Positions 27,968 to 39,607 are shown, numbered from the stretch's first letter. The stretch: DNA of 64,000 nucleotides from Mycolicibacterium vinylchloridicum (GCF_013404075.1 NZ_JACBJQ010000011.1:90468-154467), one strand, 5' to 3'. Made by a program: numbers and translations. Notes: generated by a model from the letters alone, not told the origin.

Positions 27968-28876
27968 TCAGCGTGCACACCGGAAGCCGATATGGGTCGT
28001 CGAGCTGTCCTGCGACTGCGGCGACCGCGCGGCCGGCCGGTACCGGTGGCAGTACTCCGGGGCGCACAGGTGCGATCCGCCCTTGAGGGTCTGGCTGACG
28101 GCCGGATCGGGCTCGGTCGGCGGCGGGCAGCACGAATTCTGCTGCTTCCCGCTCTCCCCGGGTCGCTCCGCTCCTGCCCCAGGAACGCGATGGTGAGCCG
28201 AATACCGCGTCGTCGTCCACTCCCAGACATTGCCGATCATGTCGACCAGCCCATACCCGTTCGGCGGGAACGTCCCCACCGGCGACGTGCCCACCCAGCC
28301 CAGCGCGCCGTCGTTGCGATACGGAAAGCGGCCCTGCCAGGTGTTGGCCATCAAGGCTCCCCCGACCGTCGGCTCGTCGCCCCACGCATAGGGGCCGGTA
28401 CTGCCGGCCCGGGCCGCGTACTCCCACTCGGCCTCGGTCGGCAGCCGCCGGCCCGCCCAAGCGGCATAGGCGATCGCGTCGGGATAAGCGACTTGCACCA
28501 CGGGGTGGTCCGCCTTGTCGGCGATGTCGCTGCCGGGCCCGAACGGCGCCCGCCAGCTCGCTCCGGGCGCCCAGTCCCACCACTGCCGCCAGTCCCGCAG
28601 ATTCACCGGGCCCGGCGTCGGCCGGAACACCAGCGCGCCCGGCTGCAGATCGGCTTCGGCGACCCCGGGATACAGCGCCGGGTCGAGGGGCCGTTCGGCG
28701 ATCGTCACGTAGCCGGTGGCGGCGACGAAGTCGGCGAATTGGGCGTTGGTCACCGGGTGCCGTTCGATGGCGAAAGAGCCGACGGTCGCGGTGTGGATCG
28801 GCGCTTCTTCGGGATAGAAACTGGTCGACCCCATCCGGAACGACCCGCCGGGCACCACGACGAGGTCGGTGAGCAT
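27968..28876 (-). CDS. fge: Formylglycine-generating enzyme (sulfatase-modifying factor)
   Basis: Oxidises the active-site Cys of type I sulfatases to formylglycine, using copper and oxygen. 302 aa. FGE-sulfatase fold signatures: VVPGGSFRMGS at the N terminus, RLPTEAEWEYAARAG, NVWEWT, and near the C terminus the two catalytic cysteines Cys271 and Cys276 in LCAPEYCHRYRPAAR. Grouped with atsA, whose CSPTR motif is its substrate, and equivalent to Rv0712. It starts 4 bp after the lipoprotein gene stop. Confidence 0.94.
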   Translation of the reverse strand: MLTDLVVVPGGSFRMGSTSFYPEEAPIHTATVGSFAIERHPVTNAQFADFVAATGYVTIAERPLDPALYPGVAEADLQPGALVFRPTPGPVNLRDWRQWWDWAPGASWRAPFGPGSDIADKADHPVVQVAYPDAIAYAAWAGRRLPTEAEWEYAARAGSTGPYAWGDEPTVGGALMANTWQGRFPYRNDGALGWVGTSPVGTFPPNGYGLVDMIGNVWEWTTTRYSAHHRVPGAGAERPGESGKQQNSCCPPPTEPDPAVSQTLKGGSHLCAPEYCHRYRPAARSPQSQDSSTTHIGFRCAR

Positions 28877-28880
28877 GGGT

Positions 28881-29579
28881 TCAGGGTATGACGATGCCGA
28901 ATTCTTCGGTCAGCACCGACGCCGCGTCGTCGAATCCCGGTGTTCCCGATGGCGCTTCCACGTGAACAGCGACCAGATAGTTACCGGTGTTGGTCCAGAC
29001 ATGCGCGAGCCGGTCCTCATATTCCACTGATTCGTCGGGATCCCTGGCCCAGGTGCCCATCAGTTTCTGACCGCTGAGGCCGCAGAAGTCGCCGGGCAGC
29101 AGGCTGAGCGTGCTGATCGGGTACCGGGCCATGACGTCGTCGCCGTAGCGCGTGAACGCGGCGGCGGGATCCAGCGGCGTCGCGGCGATGGTGACCTCGG
29201 CGATCATGTCGTCCGGCCCGGACAGCAGAGCACCGACGTCGCCGGTCCCGGGTGTCGACGACCATCCGTCCGGAACGCGGACCCTGATCTTGGGCGCGGC
29301 CGGGTCGGCGACTGCAGCCACCGCCGTCCGCCCGGGCTGTTCGGGCCTGCACACCGTGGAGTCCGCCGGAATGGGCGTGCGGGTGGTTTCGATGACGCCC
29401 GGCTCCGAGGATTCGGGAGCGTCGGTCACCGTGCTCGACGTTGTCGTCGTCGCGACGGTGGCGGGTGAGGTCGACGCCTCGACCTTCACGGCTGTCCCGT
29501 CGCTGTTGCGCGCACATGCGGCAACCGTCGGGGCGGCCAGCATCACGACCGCCGCAGCGGCGTACACCAGCCGAGTCAT
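28881..29579 (-). CDS. Putative lipoprotein, LpqN/LpqT-like
   Basis: 232-aa exported protein with a signal sequence ending in the lipobox VAAC (Cys22), so probably a membrane-anchored lipoprotein. A Thr/Ser-rich linker (about 30-65) leads to a globular domain beginning KIRVRVPDGWSS, which resembles the LpqN/LpqT group of mycobacterial lipoproteins. The corresponding M. tuberculosis position is Rv0713, annotated there as a membrane protein; whether they are related I cannot tell. Co-oriented between atsA and fge. Confidence 0.65.
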   Translation of the reverse strand: MTRLVYAAAAVVMLAAPTVAACARNSDGTAVKVEASTSPATVATTTTSSTVTDAPESSEPGVIETTRTPIPADSTVCRPEQPGRTAVAAVADPAAPKIRVRVPDGWSSTPGTGDVGALLSGPDDMIAEVTIAATPLDPAAAFTRYGDDVMARYPISTLSLLPGDFCGLSGQKLMGTWARDPDESVEYEDRLAHVWTNTGNYLVAVHVEAPSGTPGFDDAASVLTEEFGIVIP

Positions 29580-29600
29580 CGGACCAGTATGACGTGAGGG

Positions 29601-31952
29601 TCAGTCCCTGGCGAAGGCCGCCGCGAGTTCGTGCTCCGCGTCGATGTAGGGAGTGCCCGACACGTCGACGACCACGCGGGCGATGGTGCCGCCGGCGAAG
29701 TCGAATGGCGCCGCATACGCCGTGGAGACGGCCTGGCCGAGATTGCGCCCCACACTGACCCCGCCGCCGGCCAGTCCGAAGGTGAACGGATGGGCTTTCA
29801 CACCTTCCAGCGTGGCCACCGCCGCGCCGTCGACGTACAGGGTCACGTCACCGAGTGGCGTGTGACTGCCCTCCACCACGCCGGTTCGGGCGTAACCCAC
29901 CCCGAGGATGTGTTCACCCAGTGGCACCGGATCGGGTGCGATCACCCGCTGTTCGACCTCACCGAAGAAGTTGTAGACGAACTGCAGGCGTCCGTCGGCG
30001 ACGAACAGCGTGTACCCGCCATGGCCCGCGCCCTGTTTCAGCAAGACGCCCTGCACGTCCGGACTGTCGATGTTCACCTCGGCCAGCACCGAGAACGACC
30101 GGCCGTTGATCGACACGCAGGCGCCCATCGCGACCGGTGCGGTGTTCGGATAGTAGACGTAGCGCGGCCGGTCGCCGGCAAGCGACGGGCGCGTACGGCT
30201 GACCATCTCGAACACGTTGAGGTCGGAAAGTGGTAGACCGTTGTACTTTTCGGCCTCGGCGAACCACAGCTTCTGCATTTCGGCGAGCTTGTCGGGGTAC
30301 TCGGCCGCGACGTCATGGCACTGGCTGCGGTCGTTCTCGATGTTGTAGAGCTCCCAGCGGTCAGCGTCGAAATGGCCCCAGCCCGAGGGCGCTGCGGGGT
30401 GCACGGTGCTGGCGAACCAGCCCTTGTGCCAGATGCCGCGAGTGCCCAGCATTGTGTAGAACTGGGTCTCCTTGCCCGTCTCTGCACTCGAATCATCCAG
30501 TGCCGCTTTGAAACTGACCCCGTCGAGCGGCTTCTGCGCGATACCCTTCACCGTCTCGGGCGGGTCGATGCCAAGCAGTTCGTAAATCGTCGGCGTGATG
30601 TCGGAGACGCTGACGTAGTTGTCACGGACTTCGCCGTGTGCCGCAATTCCGTTGGGCCAGGAGATGATTGCGGTGTCGGCGATGCCACCCTCGTGTGAGG
30701 CGTAGCGCTTGTAGAGCTTGTACGGCGTGTTGAACGCCATCGCCCACCCGATCGGGTAGTGGTTGAAGGTCGCCGGAGAGCCGAGCACGTCGAAGAACGG
30801 CATGCTCTCTTCGACGGTGTCGACGTAGCCGTTGAAGAACTTGCCCTCGTTGACCGAGCCGTTGGGGCCGCCCTCACCGCTGGCGCCGTTGTCGGAGATC
30901 ACCACGACGATGGTGTTGTCCAGCTGACCGGACTCCTCCAGATAGTCCAGCACCCTGCCGATCTGGGCGTCGGTGTAGGACAGGAACCCGGCGAAGACTT
31001 CCGCCATCCGGGCGAACAGCCGCTTCTCCTCGTCGTTCAGCGAGTCCCACGGACGCACGGTGTCCTGTTCGGGCCACGGCTCGCCATTGGGTCCGGTGAC
31101 ATCGCAGTAAGGGTTCATGCCGGACAGTTCGGTGCCGGGCGGCACGATGCCGAGGTTCTTCATGTTCTCCAGGACGATGTCGCGGTAGCGCTCGTAGCCC
31201 ATGTCGAACGCGCCGGCGTAGCGGTCGGCCCATTCTTTGAACACGTGGTGCGGCGCATGGCCGGCGCCCGGGCACAGGTACGTGAACCACGGCTTGTCCG
31301 GGGCGATCATCGTGGAGTCGCGGATGAACTCGATTGTCTTGTCCGCCAAATCCTTCGAGAGGTGATAGCCCTCCTCTGGGGTGGCCGGGGCCTCCACCGG
31401 GTGGCCGTCGTAGATCAGTTCGGGATACCACTGGTCGGTCTCGCCGCCCATGAACCCGTAGAACCGCTCGAAGCCGCGGGACAGCGGCCAGTGCCGCCGG
31501 GTGGCCGCGAGGCTGGACTCCTCGATCGGAGTGAGGTGCCACTTGCCGACGCAGTAGGTGTTGTAGCCGTGCTCGGCGAGCACCTCGGAAATCAGTGCGG
31601 TGTCATCGGGAATGCGGCCGTTGATCCCGGGGAAGCCCTCGGTGAACTCCTCGACCATGGCCATCCCGACCGTGGTGGCGTTGCGGCCCGTGAGCAGCGA
31701 CGCCCGGGTCGGGGAACACAGTGCGGTGGTGTGGAATTGCGACAGACGCACTCCCCGCTCGGCGATCCGCGTCATCGCCGGCATCGACACCAGCCCGCCG
31801 AAACAATCCCACGTCGCGATGCCGATGTCGTCCCACACCAGGTAGAGCACGTTGGGTGCGTTCTCCGGCGCCTTCGGTGCGGCGTACGGACCCCAGTCCG
31901 GTTCGGAATCGCGAATGTCCAGCTCGATCTTGCCGTTGAACTCCGTGGTCAT
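29601..31952 (-). CDS. atsA: Arylsulfatase, type I (formylglycine-dependent)
   Basis: Hydrolyses sulfate esters; 783 aa, the long mycobacterial form (Rv0711 is similar in length). The modification site CSPTR is at Cys79 (TALCSPTRASLLTGR); metal ligands are present in LVWDDIGIATWDC (Asp41, Asp42) and in VISDNGASGEGG. A C-terminal beta-sandwich extension of about 200 residues follows the sulfatase core. No signal peptide, so it is probably cytosolic. The activating enzyme is encoded two genes downstream. Confidence 0.95.
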   Translation of the reverse strand: MTTEFNGKIELDIRDSEPDWGPYAAPKAPENAPNVLYLVWDDIGIATWDCFGGLVSMPAMTRIAERGVRLSQFHTTALCSPTRASLLTGRNATTVGMAMVEEFTEGFPGINGRIPDDTALISEVLAEHGYNTYCVGKWHLTPIEESSLAATRRHWPLSRGFERFYGFMGGETDQWYPELIYDGHPVEAPATPEEGYHLSKDLADKTIEFIRDSTMIAPDKPWFTYLCPGAGHAPHHVFKEWADRYAGAFDMGYERYRDIVLENMKNLGIVPPGTELSGMNPYCDVTGPNGEPWPEQDTVRPWDSLNDEEKRLFARMAEVFAGFLSYTDAQIGRVLDYLEESGQLDNTIVVVISDNGASGEGGPNGSVNEGKFFNGYVDTVEESMPFFDVLGSPATFNHYPIGWAMAFNTPYKLYKRYASHEGGIADTAIISWPNGIAAHGEVRDNYVSVSDITPTIYELLGIDPPETVKGIAQKPLDGVSFKAALDDSSAETGKETQFYTMLGTRGIWHKGWFASTVHPAAPSGWGHFDADRWELYNIENDRSQCHDVAAEYPDKLAEMQKLWFAEAEKYNGLPLSDLNVFEMVSRTRPSLAGDRPRYVYYPNTAPVAMGACVSINGRSFSVLAEVNIDSPDVQGVLLKQGAGHGGYTLFVADGRLQFVYNFFGEVEQRVIAPDPVPLGEHILGVGYARTGVVEGSHTPLGDVTLYVDGAAVATLEGVKAHPFTFGLAGGGVSVGRNLGQAVSTAYAAPFDFAGGTIARVVVDVSGTPYIDAEHELAAAFARD

Positions 31953-32033
31953 ACGCCACAGACTCCCATGCGATCGACCGGTTTCGCGTGATTCCGCGTC
32001 CGCTTGTGGCGAACTCGCAGCACGGTGCCCGCG

Positions 32034-34115
32034 TCAGTCTTCGCGGCGGTGTGTCGCGCCGTAATCCCGCGGACGGCGCGAGGTCAGGATGATGACCGCG
32101 ACACCGGCGAGGGCCACGCCGACCACACCGGCGGCAACCCACCAGGCCCGGTCGTAGTGGTACTTCCCGACCGCGGTGGCCGCCGACTCATCCGGCGTCG
32201 TCGCGGGAGGACCGTAGACACTGACCGGCGTGCGTCCGGCGACCAATGCCGGTGCGCGACCAGCGATTGCGACGATGGCCGGACCGCGCAACTGCGACCA
32301 GCGCGTGCGGTCCGCATTGAGCCAACCCAACAGCTCATCGAGCTGATTCGGCGCCCCGTTGGACGTCGCGATCAACAGCGTGCGGCGGCCGTCGAACACC
32401 GTCTGCAGCGAACCGAACTGCACACCGGGATCGAGGGTCAGGCTCGTCTGCTCACCGTTGGGCACCTGATCTTCCACGATGATGCGGCGGTCGTCGGCAC
32501 TGACCGGCAACGTGATGGATTTGTCGGTCCAGCCGTCGGCGGCGATCAGGATGGCGGGATCCTGACCCTTGCGGGCCTCCTCGAACGAGGTCACCGACGT
32601 CCGCAGCGGCAGGGAGCTGATCCGCTGCAAACCGGTGGTGATCGCGACGGCACGGACGGTGTCGGCGAACCGGTCCGAACCGATCCCCACTTTCACGACC
32701 GGCAGGAGCGCTTGCGGCAGCGACCCGAACCCCTGCGGGATCGGCGGCACGGCCTGGCTGCTCTCGACCACGCTGTTGCCGTTGATCACCAGGCTCATCG
32801 AGGAGAAGTCGTTGCACCCGCCGGTGGTGTTCCCGGTGGTGTTCAGCGCGACCTGCAGGTCGGTGTAGCGGCTCAGCAGCCGGTCGGGCACGTTGACCCA
32901 GCGGTCGATCGCGCCGCCGGGATCGGCTGCCCAGGAATCGATCTGCTCGCCGTTGATGCTCGCAGTGAGCTGGCCGCCGAACGCGTTCGGCATCGGGGTG
33001 TAGGTGCCGGTGAGATGCACCCGCACGCCCTGCACCGGGTAGCCGATCTTGGTCTGATCGATCCCGATCCTCACCTGCGGGGCCACCCCGGTCGAGCTCA
33101 GCGTGGTCGGATCGAACTGCGCGACCGTCACCAAACCGCCCAGGGGTTGGGCACGCCGACCCGAGCCGAGCTTGTCGGGCACCACCCGAGCCGCAACGGC
33201 CAGGTTCAGGGCACCATCGCTGAGTAGCCGGGTGTCATTGGTGAGCTTGTCGGCCGGGGCGGTGATCAGCAGCTGCGGAACGCCGGCGCCTTCGAGCGAG
33301 ATGCTTTCGTCGGAACCCTCTTTGATGACGACCTGGCGCTCGAGGGGCAGCGACGGTGTCGGGATCGACGTCGCGCCGTCTGCCAACGGAATGAGCGAGA
33401 CCTCGGGCGCCTGATTGCCGTACCGCTTGACCAGTCCGGCGACCAGCTGCACAGCGGCATCGGATTCGGCCATGGACGGATTGCCCGGCACCCCGACGGT
33501 CAGCTTGCGCAGGATCGGCGGAAGGAAGTCAGCCACCGTGGCCGGTGCCGCCTCGGCGCCGACAAAGGAGACCGAACCGTTGATGAGGTTGATCGGGTTG
33601 AGCCGGTCCAGGCAGTAGCCCTCGTCCGGCACCGACGCCAGCGTGAGGTTCACGGTGGCGACGTTGTCGATCACTTCCACCCCGGCCAGCGGAATGATCA
33701 GCGGGGTCAGATCGACAGGCGGGAGACCCAGCTTGCCGATCAGCCGGTCGCCCTGCGTCACCGAGATCACGCCCGAGCGGACGTTGAACGGCAGGTCCAG
33801 GGTGGCGTTCAGGGTGTCGGGAACCAGCCCGAGGGGCACCGGGAACGTCAGCGATACCGAACTGGTCCCGCCGTAGAAGGACAGGATGGGCACGGCGCCC
33901 AGATCGGCGAGCGACAACGTCGGCGCGGTCATCACCTCACCGCCAGGGGCCGCCGCGGGCAATGCCGGATCGATCGGAGCCGGCTCAGTCGGAGCGGGCT
34001 CGGCCGGTGTCGGCTCGGGCTCGGCCACCGCCCATGGCGCTGACCACAGCATCGCAGTCATCACGCTGACGATTGCCCCGAATTTGACCAACCCCCCCGA
34101 CTTCACCACCGGCAT
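32034..34115 (-). CDS. Large exported membrane-anchored protein, BcsB-like
   Basis: 693 aa from the ATG at 34115: signal peptide (to about residue 30, ending AVAEPEP), a Pro/Ala/Glu-rich linker, a long beta-rich extracytoplasmic part, a C-terminal transmembrane helix (WWVAAGVVGVALAGVAVIIL) and a short basic tail (TSRRPRDYGATHRR). This topology and the repeated carbohydrate-binding-like halves resemble the cellulose synthase subunit BcsB. No bcsA-like synthase is in the window. An ATG at 34196 is in frame but lies inside the rpsQ terminator hairpin and would bury the signal peptide, so the later start is preferred. Confidence 0.65.
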   Translation of the reverse strand: MPVVKSGGLVKFGAIVSVMTAMLWSAPWAVAEPEPTPAEPAPTEPAPIDPALPAAAPGGEVMTAPTLSLADLGAVPILSFYGGTSSVSLTFPVPLGLVPDTLNATLDLPFNVRSGVISVTQGDRLIGKLGLPPVDLTPLIIPLAGVEVIDNVATVNLTLASVPDEGYCLDRLNPINLINGSVSFVGAEAAPATVADFLPPILRKLTVGVPGNPSMAESDAAVQLVAGLVKRYGNQAPEVSLIPLADGATSIPTPSLPLERQVVIKEGSDESISLEGAGVPQLLITAPADKLTNDTRLLSDGALNLAVAARVVPDKLGSGRRAQPLGGLVTVAQFDPTTLSSTGVAPQVRIGIDQTKIGYPVQGVRVHLTGTYTPMPNAFGGQLTASINGEQIDSWAADPGGAIDRWVNVPDRLLSRYTDLQVALNTTGNTTGGCNDFSSMSLVINGNSVVESSQAVPPIPQGFGSLPQALLPVVKVGIGSDRFADTVRAVAITTGLQRISSLPLRTSVTSFEEARKGQDPAILIAADGWTDKSITLPVSADDRRIIVEDQVPNGEQTSLTLDPGVQFGSLQTVFDGRRTLLIATSNGAPNQLDELLGWLNADRTRWSQLRGPAIVAIAGRAPALVAGRTPVSVYGPPATTPDESAATAVGKYHYDRAWWVAAGVVGVALAGVAVIILTSRRPRDYGATHRRED

Positions 34116-34183
34116 GCTAGGCAAAAGCGGGCCCCTCACGATCGAACGATTGCCAAATAACTGTCGCCTAGGCAATTTACACG

Positions 34184-34212
34184 CATGCCGCGGCATCTCT
34201 GCCGCGGCACGC
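34184..34212. terminator. Hairpin terminator downstream of rpsQ
   Basis: TGCCGCGGCA occurs at 34186-34195 and again at 34200-34209, giving an 11-12 bp GC stem with a four-base loop, 20 bp after the rpsQ stop on the minus strand. A short A/T-rich stretch follows. It probably ends the S10 operon. Confidence 0.7.
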
Positions 34213-34231
34213 GTTTGCTAGGTGTGAAGTT

Positions 34232-34540
34232 CTACTTGGCCCGCTCGAGGACCTCGACCAGACGCCAGCGCTTGGTGGCCGACAGCGGACGGGTCTCCAT
34301 CAAAGAGACGCGGTCGCCGATACCGGCATCGCCGTTCTCGTCGTGGGCCTTGACCTTCGTCGTGGTCCGGATGATCTTGCCGTAGAGCGGGTGGCTCTTG
34401 CGAGATTCCAGCTCGACCACGATGGTCTTCTGCATCTTGTCGCTGACCACGTAGCCAATGACCGTCTTGCGACGGCCGCGCGGCTCTTCAGCGGCCGGGG
34501 TGTGCTTGGGACCGGCCTCTTTCTTAGTGTCATCTGCCAT
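34232..34540 (-). CDS. rpsQ: Ribosomal protein S17 (uS17)
   Basis: 102-aa 16S-rRNA-binding protein with the core [20 protein letters not shown] and [18 protein letters not shown] C-terminal part ([19 protein letters not shown]). An N-terminal charged extension of about 25 residues is present. Last gene of the S10 operon, followed by a hairpin. Confidence 0.97.
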   Translation of the reverse strand: MADDTKKEAGPKHTPAAEEPRGRRKTVIGYVVSDKMQKTIVVELESRKSHPLYGKIIRTTTKVKAHDENGDAGIGDRVSLMETRPLSATKRWRLVEVLERAK

Positions 34541-34543
34541 TTT

Positions 34544-34777
34544 TTACGATTCCTCACCAGCGGGTCCGGAGGCCAGACCCAATTCACGTTCACGCAGCAC
34601 CGTGTAGATGCGCGCAATCTCCTGACGCACGGTGCGGAGCCGGCGATTGTTGTCCAACTGGCCGGTGGCCATCTGGAAGCGCAGGTTGAACAGCTCTTCC
34701 TTGGACTCCCGCAACTTGTCGGTCAACTCTTCGTCGGTCAGTTCACGCAGTTCACCGGCGCTGATGCCCACTGCCAT
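34544..34777 (-). CDS. rpmC: Ribosomal protein L29 (uL29)
   Basis: 77-aa helical protein at the peptide exit tunnel ([21 protein letters not shown] at its start, [25 protein letters not shown] core). The ATG at 34777 overlaps the rplP stop; a longer frame into rplP is a shadow. Confidence 0.97.
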   Translation of the reverse strand: MAVGISAGELRELTDEELTDKLRESKEELFNLRFQMATGQLDNNRRLRTVRQEIARIYTVLRERELGLASGPAGEES

Positions 34778-35193
34778 CAGAACTGCTCCTCTCGGGTCAC
34801 GATGCGTGCCTTGATCGGCAACTTGTGGATCGCACGCGTCAGGGCTTCCCTGGCGATCTTCTCGTCGGGGTAACTCAGCTCGAACAGCACGCGGCCGGGC
34901 TTGACGTTGGACACCCACCACTCCGGTGAGCCCTTGCCCGAGCCCATCCGGGTTTCCGCGGGCTTCTTGGTCAGCGGACGGTCCGGGAAGATGTTGATCC
35001 ACACCTTGCCGCCACGCTTGATGTGCCGGTTGATGGCGATACGAGCGGACTCGATCTGCCGGTTGGTGACGTAGGCGTGCTCCAGTGCCTGGATGCCGTA
35101 ATCGCCGAAGGTCACCGACGTGCCACCGCTGGCAATACCACGCTGCCTGGGGTGGTGTTGCTTACGGTGCTTGACTCTGCGGGGAATCAACAT
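34777..35193 (-). CDS. rplP: Ribosomal protein L16 (uL16)
   Basis: 138-aa protein near the A-site. [19 protein letters not shown] and [21 protein letters not shown] are highly conserved. Follows rpsC by 3 bp. Confidence 0.98.
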   Translation of the reverse strand: MLIPRRVKHRKQHHPRQRGIASGGTSVTFGDYGIQALEHAYVTNRQIESARIAINRHIKRGGKVWINIFPDRPLTKKPAETRMGSGKGSPEWWVSNVKPGRVLFELSYPDEKIAREALTRAIHKLPIKARIVTREEQF

Positions 35194-35196
35194 GAT

Positions 35197-36520
<1,324 letters not shown>

Positions 36521-36524
<4 letters not shown>

Positions 36525-36802
36525 CGCCGCTTACTCTTCCGGTCGTCCTTGATGTGACCCTTGAACGTGCGCGTCGGGGCGAACTCGCCCAGCTTGTGGC
36601 CGACCATCGCCTCGGTGACGAACACCGGCACATGCTTGCGACCGTCGTGGACGGCGAAGGTGTGACCGATGAAGTCCGGGATGATGGTCGAACGACGCGA
36701 CCAGGTCTTGATGACCTGCTTGGTGTTCTTCTCGTTCTGTACGTCGACCTTCTTCAGCAGATGGTCGTCGACGAACGGACCCTTCTTCAGGCTGCGTGGC
36801 AT
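36521..36802 (-). CDS. rpsS: Ribosomal protein S19 (uS19)
   Basis: 93-aa protein of the 30S head ([40 protein letters not shown]). Twelve bp separate it from rplB. Confidence 0.98.
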
Positions 36803-36814
36803 CGCTATCTACTC

Positions 36815-37651
36815 CTAGCGCTTCTTGCCGGTGCGCCGGCGACGGACGATGAGCTTGTCGCTCGGCTTGTTGGGCTTGCGGGTGCGACCCTCGGGCTTGC
36901 CCCACGGGCTGACCGGGTGGCGACCACCGGAGGTCTTGCCCTCGCCGCCACCGTGCGGGTGGTCGACCGGGTTCATGACGACGCCACGGACGGTGGGGCG
37001 CTTGCCCTTCCACCGCATGCGGCCGGCCTTGCCCCAGTTGATGTTGGCCTGCTCGGCGTTGCCGACCTCGCCGACGGTGGCGCGGCAGCGCACGTCGACG
37101 CGGCGGATTTCACCCGACGGCATACGCAGGGAGGCGTAGGCGCCTTCCTTGCCCAGCAGCTGGATGCTCGAGCCGGCCGAGCGGGCCAGCTTGGCACCGC
37201 CACCGGGACGCAGCTCGACGGCGTGGATCACGGTGCCGGCCGGGATGTTGCGCAGCGGCAGGTTGTTACCGGGCTTGATGTCGGCGTTGGCGCCCGACTC
37301 CACGATGTCGCCCTGCGAAAGACCCTGCGGCGCAATGATGTAGCGCTTCTCGCCGTCCAGGTAGTGCAGCAGCGCGATGTTCGCGGTGCGGTTCGGGTCG
37401 TACTCGATGTGTGCGACCTTGGCGTTGACGCCGTCCTTGTCGTTGCGACGGAAGTCGATGACGCGGTAGGCGCGCTTGTGGCCACCACCCTTGTGGCGAG
37501 TGGTGATGCGGCCGTGGGCGTTACGTCCACCGGTGCTGTGCAGCGGGCGGATCAGCGACTTCTCCGGAGTCGAGCGAGTGATCTCGGAGAAATCGGAGAC
37601 GCTGGCACCGCGGCGACCGGGGGTCGTCGGCTTGTACTTGCGAATTCCCAT
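36815..37651 (-). CDS. rplB: Ribosomal protein L2 (uL2)
   Basis: 278-aa protein at the peptidyl-transferase centre. [19 protein letters not shown] and the functionally important [19 protein letters not shown] near the C terminus are intact. Confidence 0.98.
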   Translation of the reverse strand: MGIRKYKPTTPGRRGASVSDFSEITRSTPEKSLIRPLHSTGGRNAHGRITTRHKGGGHKRAYRVIDFRRNDKDGVNAKVAHIEYDPNRTANIALLHYLDGEKRYIIAPQGLSQGDIVESGANADIKPGNNLPLRNIPAGTVIHAVELRPGGGAKLARSAGSSIQLLGKEGAYASLRMPSGEIRRVDVRCRATVGEVGNAEQANINWGKAGRMRWKGKRPTVRGVVMNPVDHPHGGGEGKTSGGRHPVSPWGKPEGRTRKPNKPSDKLIVRRRRTGKKR

Positions 37652-37679
37652 TATCTATTCCTGAGTCCGTTTCCGCCGG

Positions 37680-37982
37680 CTACGCCGGTGCTCCGAAGAG
37701 GTCGATCGGCTTGCTGCCGGGGGCCAGGGTCACGATCGCGCGCTTGGTGCTCTTGCGCTGTCCGTAGCCGGCCCGGGTGCGCTTGCGCTTGCCCTGCCGG
37801 TTGGCGGTGTTCACCGAGTCGACCTTCACCTTGAAGATCTTCTCGATGGCGATCTTGATCTGCGTCTTGTTCGAGCCGGGCGCGACGATGAACGTGTAGA
37901 CGTTGTCCTCGATCAGTCCGTACGACTTCTCGGAGATGACCGGCGCCAGGATGATGTCGCGGGGGTCGGTAACGGTTGCCAT
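37680..37982 (-). CDS. rplW: Ribosomal protein L23 (uL23)
   Basis: 100-aa exit-tunnel protein and docking site for trigger factor and [24 protein letters not shown] and [17 protein letters not shown] are conserved. Shares one base with the rplD stop. Confidence 0.98.
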   Translation of the reverse strand: MATVTDPRDIILAPVISEKSYGLIEDNVYTFIVAPGSNKTQIKIAIEKIFKVKVDSVNTANRQGKRKRTRAGYGQRKSTKRAIVTLAPGSKPIDLFGAPA

Positions 37983-38638
37983 CAGACCGACGCTCCTTCT
38001 TTTTCGTCCTTGGTGTTCGCACCGATATATGCGTTCAGGGCCTCGACCGAGAACACCACGTCGTCAGCGTGCAGCACGTCGTAGGTGTTCAGCTGATCCG
38101 GCGAGATCACGTGCACGCCGGGCAGGTTGCGCACGCTCTTGGCGCCGACCTCGTCGGTGCGGCCGATCACGACCAGAACCTTCTTGTTCTGGGTCAGCGT
38201 GGCCAGGAACGCCTTGGCGCTCTTGGTCGACGGCGTCTGGCCTTCGAGCAACTCGGTGATCGCGTGGATCCGCTCGTTGCGGGCCCGGTCCGACAGCGCG
38301 CTGCGCAATGCGGCGGCGATCATCTTCTTCGGGGTCCGCTGGCTGTAATCACGCGGCTGCGGGCCGTGAACGACGCCACCACCGGTGAACTGCGGGGCGC
38401 GGGTCGAACCCTGACGGGCCCGGCCGGTTCCCTTCTGCCGGTACGGCTTCTTGCCACCACCGGAGACCTGAGCGCGAGTCTTCGTGGCATGCGTGCCCTG
38501 CCGCTTGGCGGCCAGCTGCGCCGTCACCACCTGATGCATCAACGCGATGTTGGGTTCTACGTCGAACAGAGCGGCAGGCAACTCGACGCTGCCGTCCTTC
38601 TTGCCGCCCGGTGTAAGGACGTCAATCTTCAGAGTCAC
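37982..38638 (-). CDS. rplD: Ribosomal protein L4 (uL4)
   Basis: 218-aa protein lining the exit tunnel; in E. coli it also regulates the S10 operon. [21 protein letters not shown] is the tunnel loop. Overlaps rplC by 4 bp. Confidence 0.98.
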   Translation of the reverse strand: MTLKIDVLTPGGKKDGSVELPAALFDVEPNIALMHQVVTAQLAAKRQGTHATKTRAQVSGGGKKPYRQKGTGRARQGSTRAPQFTGGGVVHGPQPRDYSQRTPKKMIAAALRSALSDRARNERIHAITELLEGQTPSTKSAKAFLATLTQNKKVLVVIGRTDEVGAKSVRNLPGVHVISPDQLNTYDVLHADDVVFSVEALNAYIGANTKDEKEGASV

Positions 38639-39288
38639 TTCTCACCTCGTTTGACTGCCGTGCGAACCATCACGAGCCCGCCGTTGCGGCCGGGGACCGC
38701 GCCTTTGATCAGCAGCACGCCGTTCTCGGCATCGACCTTGTGCACCACCAGGTTCTGGGTGGTGACGCGGTCGCTACCCATGCGGCCGGACATGCGGGTG
38801 CCCTTGAACACCCGGCCCGGGGTGGCGCAGCCACCGATCGAGCCCGGCCGGCGGTGCACTGCCTGGGCACCGTGGCTGGCGCCCTGGCCCTTGAAGCCGT
38901 GACGCTTCATGGTGCCGGCGAAACCCTTGCCCTTGGAGGTGCCGGTGACGTCGACGTAGGCGCCGTCGGCGAAGATCTCCGCCGTCAGCTCCTGGCCGAC
39001 CTCGTACTCGGCGGCCGCGGACTCGTCGTCCAGCCGCAGCTCGGCCAGGTGCCGGCGCGGGTTGACCCCGGCGGCGGCGTACTGACCGGTGACCGGCTTG
39101 TTCACCTTGCGCGGGCTGATCTCGCCGTAGGCGAGCTGCACGGCGCTGTAGCCGTCACGCTCGGGCGTACGGATGCGGGTCACCACGTTGGGTCCGGCCT
39201 TGACAACCGTGACGGGGACGACCTTGTTGTTCTCGTCGAAGACCTGGGTCATGCCCAGCTTCGTACCCAAGATTCCTTTACGTGCCAT
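38635..39288 (-). CDS. rplC: Ribosomal protein L3 (uL3)
   Basis: 217-aa assembly initiator. [19 protein letters not shown] at the start and [17 protein letters not shown] central loop ([20 protein letters not shown]) identify it. Follows rpsJ by 13 bp. Confidence 0.98.
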   Translation of the reverse strand: MARKGILGTKLGMTQVFDENNKVVPVTVVKAGPNVVTRIRTPERDGYSAVQLAYGEISPRKVNKPVTGQYAAAGVNPRRHLAELRLDDESAAAEYEVGQELTAEIFADGAYVDVTGTSKGKGFAGTMKRHGFKGQGASHGAQAVHRRPGSIGGCATPGRVFKGTRMSGRMGSDRVTTQNLVVHKVDAENGVLLIKGAVPGRNGGLVMVRTAVKRGEK

Positions 39289-39301
39289 TGTTCGCCGACC
39301 C

Positions 39302-39607
39302 CTACTGGATATTCACGTCGACGCTCGCCGGCAGATCGATGCGCATGAGCGCGTCAACCGTCTTCGGCGTCGGGTCGAGGATGTCGATGAGCCGCTTGTG
39401 TGTGCGCATCTCGAAGTGCTCCCGCGAATCCTTGTACTTGTGCGGTGAGCGGATGACGCAGTACACGTTCTTTTCCGTCGGCAGCGGCACCGGACCAACC
39501 ACGCTCGCACCGGTACGGGTGACCGTCTCCACGATCTTGCGCGCCGAGGCATCAATCGCCTCGTGGTCGTAGGCCTTGAGCCTGATGCGGATCTTTTGTC
39601 CCGCCAC
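39302..39607 (-). CDS. rpsJ: Ribosomal protein S10 (uS10)
   Basis: 101-aa head protein that also acts as NusE in antitermination. The GTG at 39607 is chosen because GGTAGGAGAAGC lies immediately upstream and the protein then starts (M)[18 protein letters not shown] as in other mycobacteria; an in-frame start 33 bp earlier is inferior. First gene of the S10 operon with a leader of about 280 nt. Confidence 0.98.
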
